Source of the DNA: Gracilibacter sp.
GTDB taxonomy: Bacteria; Bacillota; Desulfitobacteriia; Desulfitobacteriales; Syntrophobotulaceae
Length of the DNA stretch: 45,385 nt
Assembly: GCA_024637055.1 (NCBI GenBank)
Contig: JAGXFZ010000070.1
Coordinates: forward strand, 1 to 45,385
Direction: 5' to 3'
The position numbers and the translations under genes were made by a program. The notes under the pieces are model-generated. The model was given only the letters and a program-made list of their open reading frames with translations. It ran no database searches and was not told the origin of the DNA. Shown here piece by piece: positions 1-8,546 of this stretch (its first letter is position 1; the number at the start of each line of letters is the position of its first letter).

Positions 1-2961
1 ATCGTATTCGTAGGTGTAACCTAGCCCATCTCCTCCTGCTTTGGCATGTTCGGGGGTGATCAGAGTGCGCAGTCGGTCGGAGGTATCCCAGCTCATGATG
101 GTCTTGGCCTGCTTATCTTTGACATCGTTCATGATGAGAATGGGGTTACCCCATTTGTTATTCTGGTATTTGACCATTTCTCCTGAGGGGGAGGTCACCA
201 TGGTGGTCTGGGTAGTGCTTTCGATATAGTTCCTGAAGTCGGTGTGGCCAAAGAATCTTGATTTTTCAGTTCCTTCCTCGAGCTGGATGCCATCGAAGTA
301 GGCAACTCCACCAAAATTGTTTGCATCATTTTCGATTTCAGCATAAACAACTATATACTCTGTATCAGCTGAAGTCCCAAATTGAAGTGTACTGTCTGTC
401 CAATCATTTGTTCCTGTAATTCCGGGACGGTTACTGATCCATTCCGGAGAAACAGGGTTATAACTTTCGTCAAGCTGTCTTATCTGGAGGAATGCATTTC
501 CAGCAAGGTTATCGGTTTTAATAGATGACGAAAGGATATAGTCCGTGTTAGATTTTACTTTAACCAATTGATTTGCATACAAATAGCTCATTCCGCTTGT
601 ACCGCTCTGATAGACACTTTCTATCTTAAGGCTGTTTTTTCCGTACACGGAATCCGTATCATCGAGAGCTACAGAACCGTTGTCCTGGTCAACAACCGGG
701 GTCCATAGATACGGGTCAAGGCTGCCGGCTCCCTCTGCCTCGAAACTGGGGTTGCCCAGCATATTAATCGCACCGATGCTAACCATTTGGTTATTATTGT
801 TATATTTCAAGTGTATGGGAGTACCGTTTTTATCAGTGGCTTTGATAATGACTCCATCATGCCATTGATAACTGACAGACTTGTCCCCGGAGACAGCGTC
901 CTTATAGGTTACCTCTGTCAGGTTGCCGTTGGCATCAATGCTATATTCAACCTTCAGGATATCGTCCATATCCCGGATACTCGTGGCCCGACCGTTTTCG
1001 AGGTTGATGGTGACTTGTCTGCCGGAGGGATCGGTGATAATAACTTTTAAAGGATCACTCCAGGAAAGATTGGTCGTGTTGCCTTTACCGTCTGTCAACT
1101 CTATGAGTTTGCCATCAGAATTAAAAGTGGCACTTGGCAATTCGTCTTTAAGTTTATATTCTGCTTTTTCTACAATAACACCAGGATTAATATAAGCTTC
1201 CTGGACGGTATGGGTTCCGTCCCATTGTCCTTGAGCGTCTTTATTTTTATATAATTGCATGGGATAGTTGGTGGGGGCGATATAGGAGCTGCCGTCACTG
1301 GCCAGGAGGAACGGTCGTTCTGCCCCGGAGGAATCGACTAGTACATACCCTTTGGGATCATGTTTGATATGCATGTCGATATTGGAGACCCAATTGTTGC
1401 CAAAGATTCCACTTAAGTCTCCCCTGCTGTTATAGGTCCGGCTGACGGCGATGGGGATGCCTCTTCCCGGTAAAGAGTAGTCCATGGAGGAAGACAGGAA
1501 GTTTCCGCTCATGGTGTTGACCGAGCCCCAGGGGGTGTTGGCATAACCCCAGTAGGGATTAAGTCCTAGTGGATCGGTGATGTAAGTGAAACGCATATTG
1601 GGAGCATTGGCTCCGTACTCGCTGGCATAGAAGAAGCTTAAAGGATTCCCTTCGTTATTGTTCCTAACCATGAAACCATAGTTGGAGAATTCGTCGCCAT
1701 ACCAGCCCTTGACATAGGACCAGACGTTGAAGTCGACCCAGCCTATATGATCACCTTTGACATTGGTTATATACACCGGGGTTTCTTCATAGTTTTCGTC
1801 GATATCCGGCCTATTGTCCCATGTGAGGGTGCCTGCGTTCCAGTCTTCTGTGATACGGGCGACAACCATGTCGTTGTCATAACTTGTCTCCGTATATTTA
1901 TACATCCTGAAGTAGGCGTCGGTAACTATCGCTCCTTCAGGTAAAGATGGTTCATCCATTTTGACCAGGGCTCGTGTTCTGCCGCTGAGGACGCTGTCAT
2001 AGCCTACGGTCATGTAGGTGGAGTTATAGTACTGATAAGGTTGATTCTCTACGATGTAGGTATCTGTAATTACATCGGAAGAAGTAAAAGTTGTGACAAT
2101 AGGATCGATGGTGATCGGATAAGCTCTCTCAGGAGCACTCAGCCAGTTATAGTCTGCTATAACCAATAGATTGTATTCTTCTGCATTTTCTGTTTCCTTT
2201 AGTTGAAAAATTACGTCCTGGCTCAGCTGGTGATTGCTGTCGATCATATAAGGTCTGGGGATTAAAAATTTCATCTCCCCCGGTTCTTCTCCTTTGGGGT
2301 CGGTATAAAAGCCTATGCTATTATCTTCGTGAAGCAGAGGAGTTAGTCCGCCGGTCTTAATGTTAAAGGTGAAGTGGTTCGAAGTATCCGGTGTGTTTAG
2401 AATGATATCTTCTTTAATCCCGTCAGCTAATTGTTTGTATTCGATGTCCACACCGGGAAAGATATCGCGGTAAATAACGCTGTTCTCATTATTTTCCATG
2501 CTGACTGTATCGGTATTTTCTAGGTTCCAGGACAAGGTATAACCTTGGTTGTCCCTAATGGAAACAAGATTCGGACTATTAGTGATCGGAGCAAATTGCA
2601 CCTGGAAAGAATTCGCCTCATTACGTAAAGCAAAATCCGATTTTTCAGAGGGGACAAGCTTATTGGATATATCTTGCCATTTACCTTCTGAGTCTTTGTA
2701 GTGTCGGGATTCAAGGGAGACTTCAGCAGTTCTGCTGCCGTCATCATTCAGATAATGCTTGGTGTGCCGATCCCTTAGTTCTTCCAGTTCATACAACTGC
2801 TCAACTTCTTTGTTCCGGGAAAAGTCCGGCTGGGCACCATTGCCACGCTGGATTTGAGTGTCTGACTCAGTCCCGGCAAATGTTGCCTGGGGAAGTACAC
2901 CTGTGAAGAAAAGAGTTAATGTAAGAAAAATTGAAATAACCTTTATACCAAATTTGTTCAT
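1..2961 (-). CDS. WapA-like secreted DNRLRE/Rhs (YD-repeat) protein, N-terminal part
   Basis: This reading frame has no stop for 987 codons and leaves the window at base 1, so the C-terminus is missing; the supplied ORF track does not list it. The ATG follows a good GGAGG site. Residues 1-30 are a Sec signal peptide ending near ATFA. A region ending in APERAYPITIDP, the usual lead-in to DNRLRE domains, is followed by a DNRLRE-type domain (about residues 285-450, with TLTWDNRP). Then come a DUF6531-like start of the Rhs shell (SGNFLSSSMDYSLPGRG), YD/Rhs-type strands and an inserted carbohydrate-binding-like beta-sandwich (NPSFEAEG, about 745-900). By analogy with WapA and related Rhs proteins it is probably a cell-wall-exported polymorphic toxin or adhesin. 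The toxin tip and any immunity gene would lie to the left. Base composition looks more GC-rich than its neighbours, consistent with transfer. Confidence 0.9.
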   Translation of the reverse strand, partial: MNKFGIKVISIFLTLTLFFTGVLPQATFAGTESDTQIQRGNGAQPDFSRNKEVEQLYELEELRDRHTKHYLNDDGSRTAEVSLESRHYKDSEGKWQDISNKLVPSEKSDFALRNEANSFQVQFAPITNSPNLVSIRDNQGYTLSWNLENTDTVSMENNENSVIYRDIFPGVDIEYKQLADGIKEDIILNTPDTSNHFTFNIKTGGLTPLLHEDNSIGFYTDPKGEEPGEMKFLIPRPYMIDSNHQLSQDVIFQLKETENAEEYNLLVIADYNWLSAPERAYPITIDPIVTTFTSSDVITDTYIVENQPYQYYNSTYMTVGYDSVLSGRTRALVKMDEPSLPEGAIVTDAYFRMYKYTETSYDNDMVVARITEDWNAGTLTWDNRPDIDENYEETPVYITNVKGDHIGWVDFNVWSYVKGWYGDEFSNYGFMVRNNNEGNPLSFFYASEYGANAPNMRFTYITDPLGLNPYWGYANTPWGSVNTMSGNFLSSSMDYSLPGRGIPIAVSRTYNSRGDLSGIFGNNWVSNIDMHIKHDPKGYVLVDSSGAERPFLLASDGSSYIAPTNYPMQLYKNKDAQGQWDGTHTVQEAYINPGVIVEKAEYKLKDELPSATFNSDGKLIELTDGKGNTTNLSWSDPLKVIITDPSGRQVTINLENGRATSIRDMDDILKVEYSIDANGNLTEVTYKDAVSGDKSVSYQWHDGVIIKATDKNGTPIHLKYNNNNQMVSIGAINMLGNPSFEAEGAGSLDPYLWTPVVDQDNGSVALDDTDSVYGKNSLKIESVYQSGTSGMSYLYANQLVKVKSNTDYILSSSIKTDNLAGNAFLQIRQLDESYNPVSPEWISNRPGITGTNDWTDSTLQFGTSADTEYIVVYAEIENDANNFGGVAYFDGIQLEEGTEKSRFFGHTDFRNYIESTTQTTMVTSPSGEMVKYQNNKWGNPILIMNDVKDKQAKTIMSWDTSDRLRTLITPEHAKAGGDGLGYTYEYD

Positions 2962-3170
2962 TTTCGTACAGATTCCTCCTTTAAAATTAATAAATAATAA
3001 GATAATATAAAGAATAACTTAATATTGGAGATATTTCCTTAAAGAATATATGGTAACTTTGGTAATATATTAAATATTTAAATACATTTGTTTGTATTAA
3101 CTAATCAAAATGATATGTTAGTTATATATGTCATATTATTCTTAAGTAATCAATAATTAGATTAAAGTTT
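2962..3170. other. AT-rich leader with no gene
   Basis: About 210 bases between the Rhs gene start and the terminator of the M23 peptidase gene. It is very AT-rich and has no convincing ORF. It probably holds the promoter and a long 5' leader of the Rhs gene, but I could not pick a credible -35/-10 pair. Confidence 0.5.
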
Positions 3171-3203
3171 AGTAAATAAAAAGAGAGGTTTTATTACCTC
3201 TCT
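3171..3203 (-). terminator. Rho-independent terminator after the M23 peptidase gene
   Basis: Read on the minus strand, AGAGAGGT and ACCTCTCT form an 8-bp perfect stem with a 6-base loop, followed by a T-rich tract (TTTTATTT). It lies about 85 bases downstream of the peptidase stop. Confidence 0.85.
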
Positions 3204-3288
3204 CGCACATTGTACTTATTATTTCAAAACATTTTTTTAAGTTGATGTTTTAGTTTTAACCCATATTATCCAAGAGATAAACGGTAGT

Positions 3289-4486
3289 TTAGTTATCAGA
3301 GAAATAGTTAAGCGGATTTACTACTTTACCGTTTCTTATTATCTCAAAATGCAGATGAGGGCCTGTAGATCGTCCGGTGGAACCTACGTAAGCAATCACT
3401 TGTCCTTGTGTTATTGTTTGACCCGAAGAGACTAATAGTTTTAGAGAATGAGCATAACGGGTTAAGACACCGTCTCCATGGTCAACAAGAATCATATTGC
3501 CATAATTGCCCAGCCACCCAGCATAAATAACTGTCCCAGCGGCAGCAGTCATATAAGGCTGGCCGACTCCCCCTGCTATGTCGATGCCGGTATGGAATTC
3601 TCCCCGACGTGTTCCGTAGTAGGAAGTAATGGGACCTTCTAAGGACCAGCTAAAACTGGGAATCTTACCGGAGCCGTTGTAAGCTTTGTAATTAATGTCA
3701 AGGCTTTGTGTTTTGGCAGGTCCTTCGATGATGATCTGGTTTACGGGTTCGGTTATTACTTGTTCTTTAATTTTTTTCTTGCTGGTTACTTCCCCATTTT
3801 TTTTCTACATAGGAATAGGTTACTTCTGTTTGTCCGTCTTCACCTATATCTTTGATGATACTACTACCAGGTCTGAGTTTAGGGTCAGATGTTGTTTCCA
3901 CCTCAAAGGGAATTACTTCTTGGACTACTCTAGTCCCTTGACTGAGGATATTTAGATATGGAGTTCGTTTCAGGAGTTCAAGTGTTTTTCCGACCGGAGG
4001 TAGCGAATGTTCGGTCAGGTCAGGACTGGACTCCAAGACATCCTGGATGGAGATACCGTTCTTCCTGGCTATAAGCCAAACAGAATCATCCTTTTGGACA
4101 GTGTATTCAATGAAATTTGCTTTTCCTTGGATTAATCTGCTTAGTACTTCGTCACGTTCCCTGACTTCCATGGGATTGACTTTTACCTGTATTATACTGA
4201 CTTCCTCGCTAAATTCGGACGCATGGATGATGTTATTCTCTGAAGGTTTGGTGATATGGTTTTTATACTTGGTAAGAACCTCCTCTACATCTTCCGGGGC
4301 AGACAAGACAGTAAACAGCTCTCCATCGATATATAATCCGGAAACATCGACTAGAAAGGATGTCTTCTCCTCAGTTGGTATTGATTTCGTGTTGGCAGCA
4401 AGTATATCATTTTGGAAATAGGTTATTCCCAAGATAATAATCAAAGCGGAGAAGACTATTATCATGATGCTATGGCTTTTTTTCAT
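3289..4486 (-). pseudogene. LysM-G5-M23 cell-wall endopeptidase, frameshifted
   Basis: Two ORFs in different frames together encode one protein. The first part has a membrane anchor or signal (residues 7-30), a mixed N-terminal domain, a LysM motif (YTVQKDDSVWLIARKNG) and the start of a G5 domain. The second part finishes the G5 domain and carries the M23 catalytic domain with EFHTGIDIA and GPHLHFEI, the zinc-binding signatures. The break is in a run of eight A (gene sense, GTAG-A8-TGGGG near 3800); seven A would read through as YVEKNGEVT. The start chosen is the ATG at 4486 with GAGGAG about 10 bases upstream, not the GTG six codons earlier. The intact protein would hydrolyse peptidoglycan cross-links outside the membrane, as vegetative or spore-related M23 proteins of this layout do. 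Sequencing error, true inactivation and slippage cannot be told apart here. Confidence 0.88.
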
Positions 4487-4520
4487 TATGTTAGTTCTCC
4501 TCACTCTTAGTTATTATTAA

Positions 4521-4571
4521 TAGAAAAGGGACAGATCTGCCTCAGTTAACTGCTGTGACAGAAATGTCCCT
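4521..4571 (-). terminator. Terminator-like hairpin after the DeoR regulator
   Basis: On the minus strand AGGGACA-ttt-CTG pairs with CAG-atc-TGTCCCT, an interrupted stem followed by TTTTCTATT. Its AGGGAC...GTCAC layout resembles the REP repeats beside the transposase at 32.7 kb, so it may be a solitary REP-like unit serving as a terminator. Confidence 0.55.
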
Positions 4572-4643
4572 AGTATTGTTACATATTTATTTCATGTTAG
4601 CCTTAGTGAATATCAGGAAAAGAAACCTTATTATGGATACGTA

Positions 4644-5402
4644 TTAAGTAGCCACTATAACATTCACGCCATATTCCTCAATTTTTTTAAGTAAGCTACG
4701 ATCTGCACCTGAGTCTGTTATGAATGTACTTATCTTATCCCATTTTACAAAAGTGTGATAAAAAGTTTTGTCTAGCTTTTCACTGTGAGCCACAAGCACG
4801 ACCTCTTTAGAGGCATTAATCATAGCTTGTTTAACCTCAGATTCAATCATGCTTGTAGTGGACAGCCCTTTCTCTGCACTTACACCCGTAGCGGCTAAGA
4901 ATAGTTTGTCGGCATTAAAACCGGAGAAAGATTCTCTAGTCATCGGGCCCATCAGAGAAAGTGTCGTTCTTTGAACTTCTCCGCCTGTTAAGACTGTGGT
5001 GATCTCTTGACGCATACATAGGATATCTGCCACAGGTAAGGAGTTGGTAACTACGATACATTTTTGATTAAGAGCTAAAGCAATTGCCAAGGTTGTTGTT
5101 CCAGAGTCTAAAATGATAGACTCCCCTTCTTGGACAAGTCCTACTGCCGCTCTTCCTATCGCAAGTTTTTCCTTATGAGCTTCACCTAAGCGCGAAATAA
5201 AGATACCGTCCCGGGATTGAGGGGCTTGAGGGTATACCGCTTTGCCATGCTCTCTTTGGACTAATCCCATGGACGCCAGCTGTTTAAGATCTCGGCGGAT
5301 AGTCATTTCAGATACATCAAATCTTTGAGCCAAGTCAGCAACTGTTAAATTGCCATGTTTCTGGAGTAAAAAACGAATTTTTTCCTGCCTACCTGCAGTC
5401 AC
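4644..5402 (-). CDS. DeoR/GlpR-family sugar-metabolism transcriptional regulator
   Basis: A cytoplasmic repressor of about 252 residues. The N-terminal winged helix-turn-helix has the DeoR signature (TVADLAQRFDVSEMTIRRDL), and the remainder is the DeoR C-terminal sensor domain with IILDSGTTTLAIA and LTGGEV, the sugar-phosphate-binding face. The track starts at GTG 5411, but AAAGGGG lies 8 bases before an in-frame GTG at 5402, which I prefer. It is the last gene of a gap-pyk-deoR run, so it probably senses a glycolytic intermediate and controls that block, a role played by the SorC-family CggR in Bacillus. Candidate operators are the GTTTATATAAAC palindromes upstream of gap; a degenerate version (GTTTATATTAAA) lies just upstream of this gene. 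Confidence 0.93.
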   Translation of the reverse strand: MTAGRQEKIRFLLQKHGNLTVADLAQRFDVSEMTIRRDLKQLASMGLVQREHGKAVYPQAPQSRDGIFISRLGEAHKEKLAIGRAAVGLVQEGESIILDSGTTTLAIALALNQKCIVVTNSLPVADILCMRQEITTVLTGGEVQRTTLSLMGPMTRESFSGFNADKLFLAATGVSAEKGLSTTSMIESEVKQAMINASKEVVLVAHSEKLDKTFYHTFVKWDKISTFITDSGADRSLLKKIEEYGVNVIVAT

Positions 5403-5455
5403 CTTGCACACCCCTTTTTACCGAATACCATAGATTGTTACGGTACTTTTAATAT

Positions 5456-5559
5456 AAACTCCACCGCAGCATGCACGACAAGCGGAGCATGGAGGCGGAG
5501 CGCGGCAATTAACAACAGGATGTTGTTACTGCCGAATAGTGCTTGCTGCGGTGCAGTTT
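5456..5559. repeat. 104-bp MITE-like element with 21-bp terminal inverted repeats
   Basis: The left end AAACTCCACCGCAGCATGCAC and the right end, read inverted, match at 19 of 21 bases. The inside is GC-rich and includes a perfect hairpin TAACAACA-GGA-TGTTGTTA. About 50 bases of the right half, read on the minus strand, align with 18,027-18,073, including the hairpin. The element begins 15 bases after the pyk stop and fills most of the gap to deoR, so its hairpins could attenuate or terminate read-through. Confidence 0.8.
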
Positions 5560-5574
5560 CTCTCCCCAAAGTAC

Positions 5575-7302
5575 TTAAATCATGGTAACAGCGCCCTCAT
5601 AAACAACACCGGCCGAAGCATCAACTGTTATGACCGCACCTTCTTTGATCTGGTTGGTCGCCTCTTTGGCTCCAATTATAGTTGGAATACCGTATTCCAG
5701 AGCAATAATTGCAGCATGAGAAGTTAGTCCACCCCGTTCTACTACCAGAGCTCCAGCTTTGGCGATGACAGGTAACATATCAGCATCAGTTATGGAGGTA
5801 ACAAGAACACTGCCTTGCTTAAACTTGTTAATATCAGTTACTTTGGTAGCGGGTCCTGCATATGATTTTCTACCAATGCCGGTTCCTCTAGACAGTACAT
5901 TACCAACTACTTGGACTTTTATCATATTAGTAGTTCCCACTTGACCAACTGGTACTCCTGCGGTAAGGACTACGATATCACCAGTTTTGACAAAGTTATT
6001 ATCTAAGGCTTTGGTTACAGCGATAGAGAGTAGTTCGTCTGTTCCGGTACTCTCCTGGACTAGGATACAGTGTACTCCCCAATTAAGGGAGAGACTTCTA
6101 GCAATCTTTGCGTATGGGGTGGCAGCTACGATTAAAGCATTGGGTCTGTGACGAGATATCATCCTAGCAGTTACACCTGATTGGGTAGGAGTGATTATGG
6201 CTGCGGCACTCAAGTCGTCAGCTATGGTGTTGCAAGCGTAACCGATAGCTTCAGCTATGTTGGCGCCTTTTTTAGGTCCATGGTTAGTCTTGAAGAGGAT
6301 ACTTTCAGCTCTTCTGGCTATCTTATCCATGGTCTCGACCGCTTCTACAGGGAATTGTCCTGCTGCTGTTTCACCAGAAAGCATGATGGCATCAGTACCA
6401 TCAAGAATCGCATTAGCTACATCACTTGCCTCAGCTCTGGTTGGCCTTGGTTGACGAATCATAGAGTCTAGCATCTGAGTAGCTACGATTACAATTTTAC
6501 CCATGTTATTGCATTTTGTTACCATATCTTTTTGATGGATAGGAACTTCCTCAACAGGAATCTCAACACCAAGATCGCCACGGGCAACCATTATACCGTC
6601 TACGACTTCTAGAATACCATCTATATTGGTGAGTCCTTCTCGGTTCTCGATTTTGGCTATGATTTCTACTGAAGATCCTGCATCTTCTACAACCCTTCTT
6701 ACATCAAGAATATCTGATGCTTTACGGGTAAAGGAGGCTGCAATAAAATCAATATTATTTTTCAAACCGAATTTTATATCATCAATATCCTTTTGAGTAA
6801 GTGCAGGCAATTGGATGGAAACATTAGGTACGTTAACACCTTTTTTGGACTTTAAGATTCCCCCATTACGTATAATTGTGGAAATCTTACCCTCACTTAC
6901 AGATGTTACTTCCAGGTCCATCAGTCCATCATCTAAGAGGATATGCGTCCCGACCGAAACTTCACGCCAGAGATTGTTATAAGTGACATATACTCTTTGT
7001 GAAGAACCAGTTGTTTGATCGCTATCTAGGATGAATTCTTTACCATTTTCTAGCGTAACCCCTTCACCCGGAACCGTGCCTGTACGGATTTCCGGACCTT
7101 TAGTATCCAATAGAATTCCTAGATTATATCCATATTTTTCTGCAACTGCTTTGAGGTTCTTAATTCTGGCCCCATGTTCATCATAATCTCCATGAGAGAA
7201 ATTGAGCCTGGCTACGTTCATCCCGGCTTCCAGGAGCTGTTTGATTTTCTCCGGAGATTCTGAGGCAGGACCGATAGTACAAATAATTTTGGTTCTTCTC
7301 AT
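5575..7302 (-). CDS. pyk: Pyruvate kinase with C-terminal PEP-utilising (swivel) domain
   Basis: Converts PEP and ADP to pyruvate and ATP in the cytoplasm. The barrel starts with RTKIICTIGPAS and carries VARLNFSHG, DTKGPEIRTG, IAKIENREG, GIMVARGDLGVE and DAIMLSGETAAG, all landmark pyruvate kinase motifs. After the regulatory domain (about 355-470) comes an extra domain of roughly 100 residues with LTSHAAIIALEYGIP, the phosphohistidine-type swivel of PEP-utilising enzymes. This gives 575 residues, as in Bacillus and many Clostridia, against about 470 for the short form. The gene lies 24 bases downstream of gap and probably shares its transcript. Its stop lies 15 bases from the inverted-repeat element that separates it from deoR. 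Confidence 0.98.
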   Translation of the reverse strand: MRRTKIICTIGPASESPEKIKQLLEAGMNVARLNFSHGDYDEHGARIKNLKAVAEKYGYNLGILLDTKGPEIRTGTVPGEGVTLENGKEFILDSDQTTGSSQRVYVTYNNLWREVSVGTHILLDDGLMDLEVTSVSEGKISTIIRNGGILKSKKGVNVPNVSIQLPALTQKDIDDIKFGLKNNIDFIAASFTRKASDILDVRRVVEDAGSSVEIIAKIENREGLTNIDGILEVVDGIMVARGDLGVEIPVEEVPIHQKDMVTKCNNMGKIVIVATQMLDSMIRQPRPTRAEASDVANAILDGTDAIMLSGETAAGQFPVEAVETMDKIARRAESILFKTNHGPKKGANIAEAIGYACNTIADDLSAAAIITPTQSGVTARMISRHRPNALIVAATPYAKIARSLSLNWGVHCILVQESTGTDELLSIAVTKALDNNFVKTGDIVVLTAGVPVGQVGTTNMIKVQVVGNVLSRGTGIGRKSYAGPATKVTDINKFKQGSVLVTSITDADMLPVIAKAGALVVERGGLTSHAAIIALEYGIPTIIGAKEATNQIKEGAVITVDASAGVVYEGAVTMI

Positions 7303-7326
7303 ATTTTCCGACCTCTCGCGTAAAGT

Positions 7327-8340
7327 TTATAGTCCACGGGAAGATATATACTTAATCAGATCGATTACTCTATTGGAATAACCCCATTCATTGTCATACC
7401 AAGCAAGTATCTTAACCATGCGCTTATCAATTACCATGGTAGAAAGTGCATCTACGATAGAACTGTTCGGGTTACCGTTAAAGTCACGGGAAACCAAAGG
7501 TAGTTCTGTATATTCGAGAATACCTTTCATTTTACCTTCGGCAGCTGCTTTGAGCTTGGCATTTACTTCTTCTTCTGTTGTATCCCTGCTGACATTCACC
7601 ACGAAGTCAACCAAAGATACATTAGGAGTAGGAACTCTGAGAGCCATTCCATTTAGCTTACCTTTAAGTTCAGGAAGAACCAGAGCAACAGCTTTAGCTG
7701 CGCCCGTAGTGGTTGGGATTATAGACATAAAGGCAGCTCTAGCACGACGCCAGTCACTATGTTCAAAATCAAGGATTCTCTGATCATTGGTTACTGAATG
7801 AGCGGTTGTCATCAATCCTTGTTCGATACCGAACTCATCCATAATTACTTTAGCAACTGGAGCTAAACAGTTTGAGGTACAGGAAGCATTAGATATTATA
7901 TGATGTGTTTGAGGATCATACTTATCTTCGTTGACACCCAAGACTATGGTAATATCTTCATTCTTTCCTGGTGCTGAGATAATTACTTTTTTGGCTCCTG
8001 CTTGGAGATGCTTACTTGCGCCTTCTTTGGAAACAAATCTTCCTGTTGACTCGATTACAACATCAACATTCATCTCTTTCCAAGGCAAACTTTCAGGGTT
8101 TTTTTCAGATAAGAGTTTGATAGTACTCCCTTTAACTTTTAATACATCACCTGTTAGTTCTACATCATATGGCAAAACGCCATGAACAGAGTCATATTTA
8201 AACAAATGAGCTAATAAATCCGGACTCCCTAAATCATTCACCGCTACTATTTCCAATTGTCCTGGTGATGTTTCAAGAAATGCCCTTAAGCATAATCTAC
8301 CGATTCGTCCGAAACCATTGATTGCGACTTTTACAGTCAT
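7327..8340 (-). CDS. gap: Glyceraldehyde-3-phosphate dehydrogenase
   Basis: NAD-dependent oxidative phosphorylation of glyceraldehyde-3-phosphate in glycolysis. The Rossmann motif NGFGRIGR is at the N-terminus and the catalytic cysteine is in [15 protein letters not shown]; 337 residues is the normal length. The ORF track begins at 8361, but TGGAGG stands just before the ATG at 8340, giving [11 protein letters not shown], the expected start. First gene of the gap-pyk-deoR block. Its upstream region holds two identical 12-bp palindromes and a half-site, so expression is likely repressed or activated by a dimeric regulator. Confidence 0.98.
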   Translation of the reverse strand: MTVKVAINGFGRIGRLCLRAFLETSPGQLEIVAVNDLGSPDLLAHLFKYDSVHGVLPYDVELTGDVLKVKGSTIKLLSEKNPESLPWKEMNVDVVIESTGRFVSKEGASKHLQAGAKKVIISAPGKNEDITIVLGVNEDKYDPQTHHIISNASCTSNCLAPVAKVIMDEFGIEQGLMTTAHSVTNDQRILDFEHSDWRRARAAFMSIIPTTTGAAKAVALVLPELKGKLNGMALRVPTPNVSLVDFVVNVSRDTTEEEVNAKLKAAAEGKMKGILEYTELPLVSRDFNGNPNSSIVDALSTMVIDKRMVKILAWYDNEWGYSNRVIDLIKYISSRGL

Positions 8341-8368
8341 AAGATTCAGCCTCCATTTCAAAATTAAT

Positions 8369-8380
8369 GTTTATATAAAC
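8369..8380. promoter_or_regulatory. Proximal candidate operator GTTTATATAAAC upstream of gap
   Basis: Perfect 12-bp palindrome 28 bases upstream of the gap start codon. An identical core recurs 53 bp further upstream, about five helical turns away, with a half-site (AATAAACAT, about 8397-8404) between them. The likely binder is the DeoR-family protein encoded two genes downstream; this is inference. Confidence 0.65.
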
Positions 8381-8419
8381 TATATATTCTGTGCTAATAA
8401 ACATTTTCCTGCTAAATTT

Positions 8420-8435
8420 ATGTTTATATAAACAT
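8420..8435. promoter_or_regulatory. Distal candidate operator ATGTTTATATAAACAT upstream of gap
   Basis: Perfect 16-bp palindrome with the same core as the site at 8369-8380. Centre-to-centre spacing is 53 bp, which places both sites on the same helix face and would allow cooperative binding or looping. Confidence 0.65.
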
Positions 8436-8503
8436 TTTTTTATTGAGTATATGCTATATAGTCCCCATAAGAAAGCAAAAACTTGCAAAGTTATAATAAA
8501 TTA

Positions 8504-8546
8504 ATAATCCATACCAAGGAAAAATGAAAATCCCTGTATGGATTAT
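8504..8546 (-). terminator. Terminator hairpin after larB
   Basis: AATAATCCATAC pairs with GTATGGATTATT (12 bp) around a loop of about 18 bases. The stem begins at the larB stop codon and is followed on the minus strand by AATTTATTAT, a weak T-tract. Confidence 0.6.

Noticed and set aside
8297-8488. 63-residue ORF upstream of gap
   Set aside because: Overlaps the gap start in another frame and covers the operator region; a shadow ORF.
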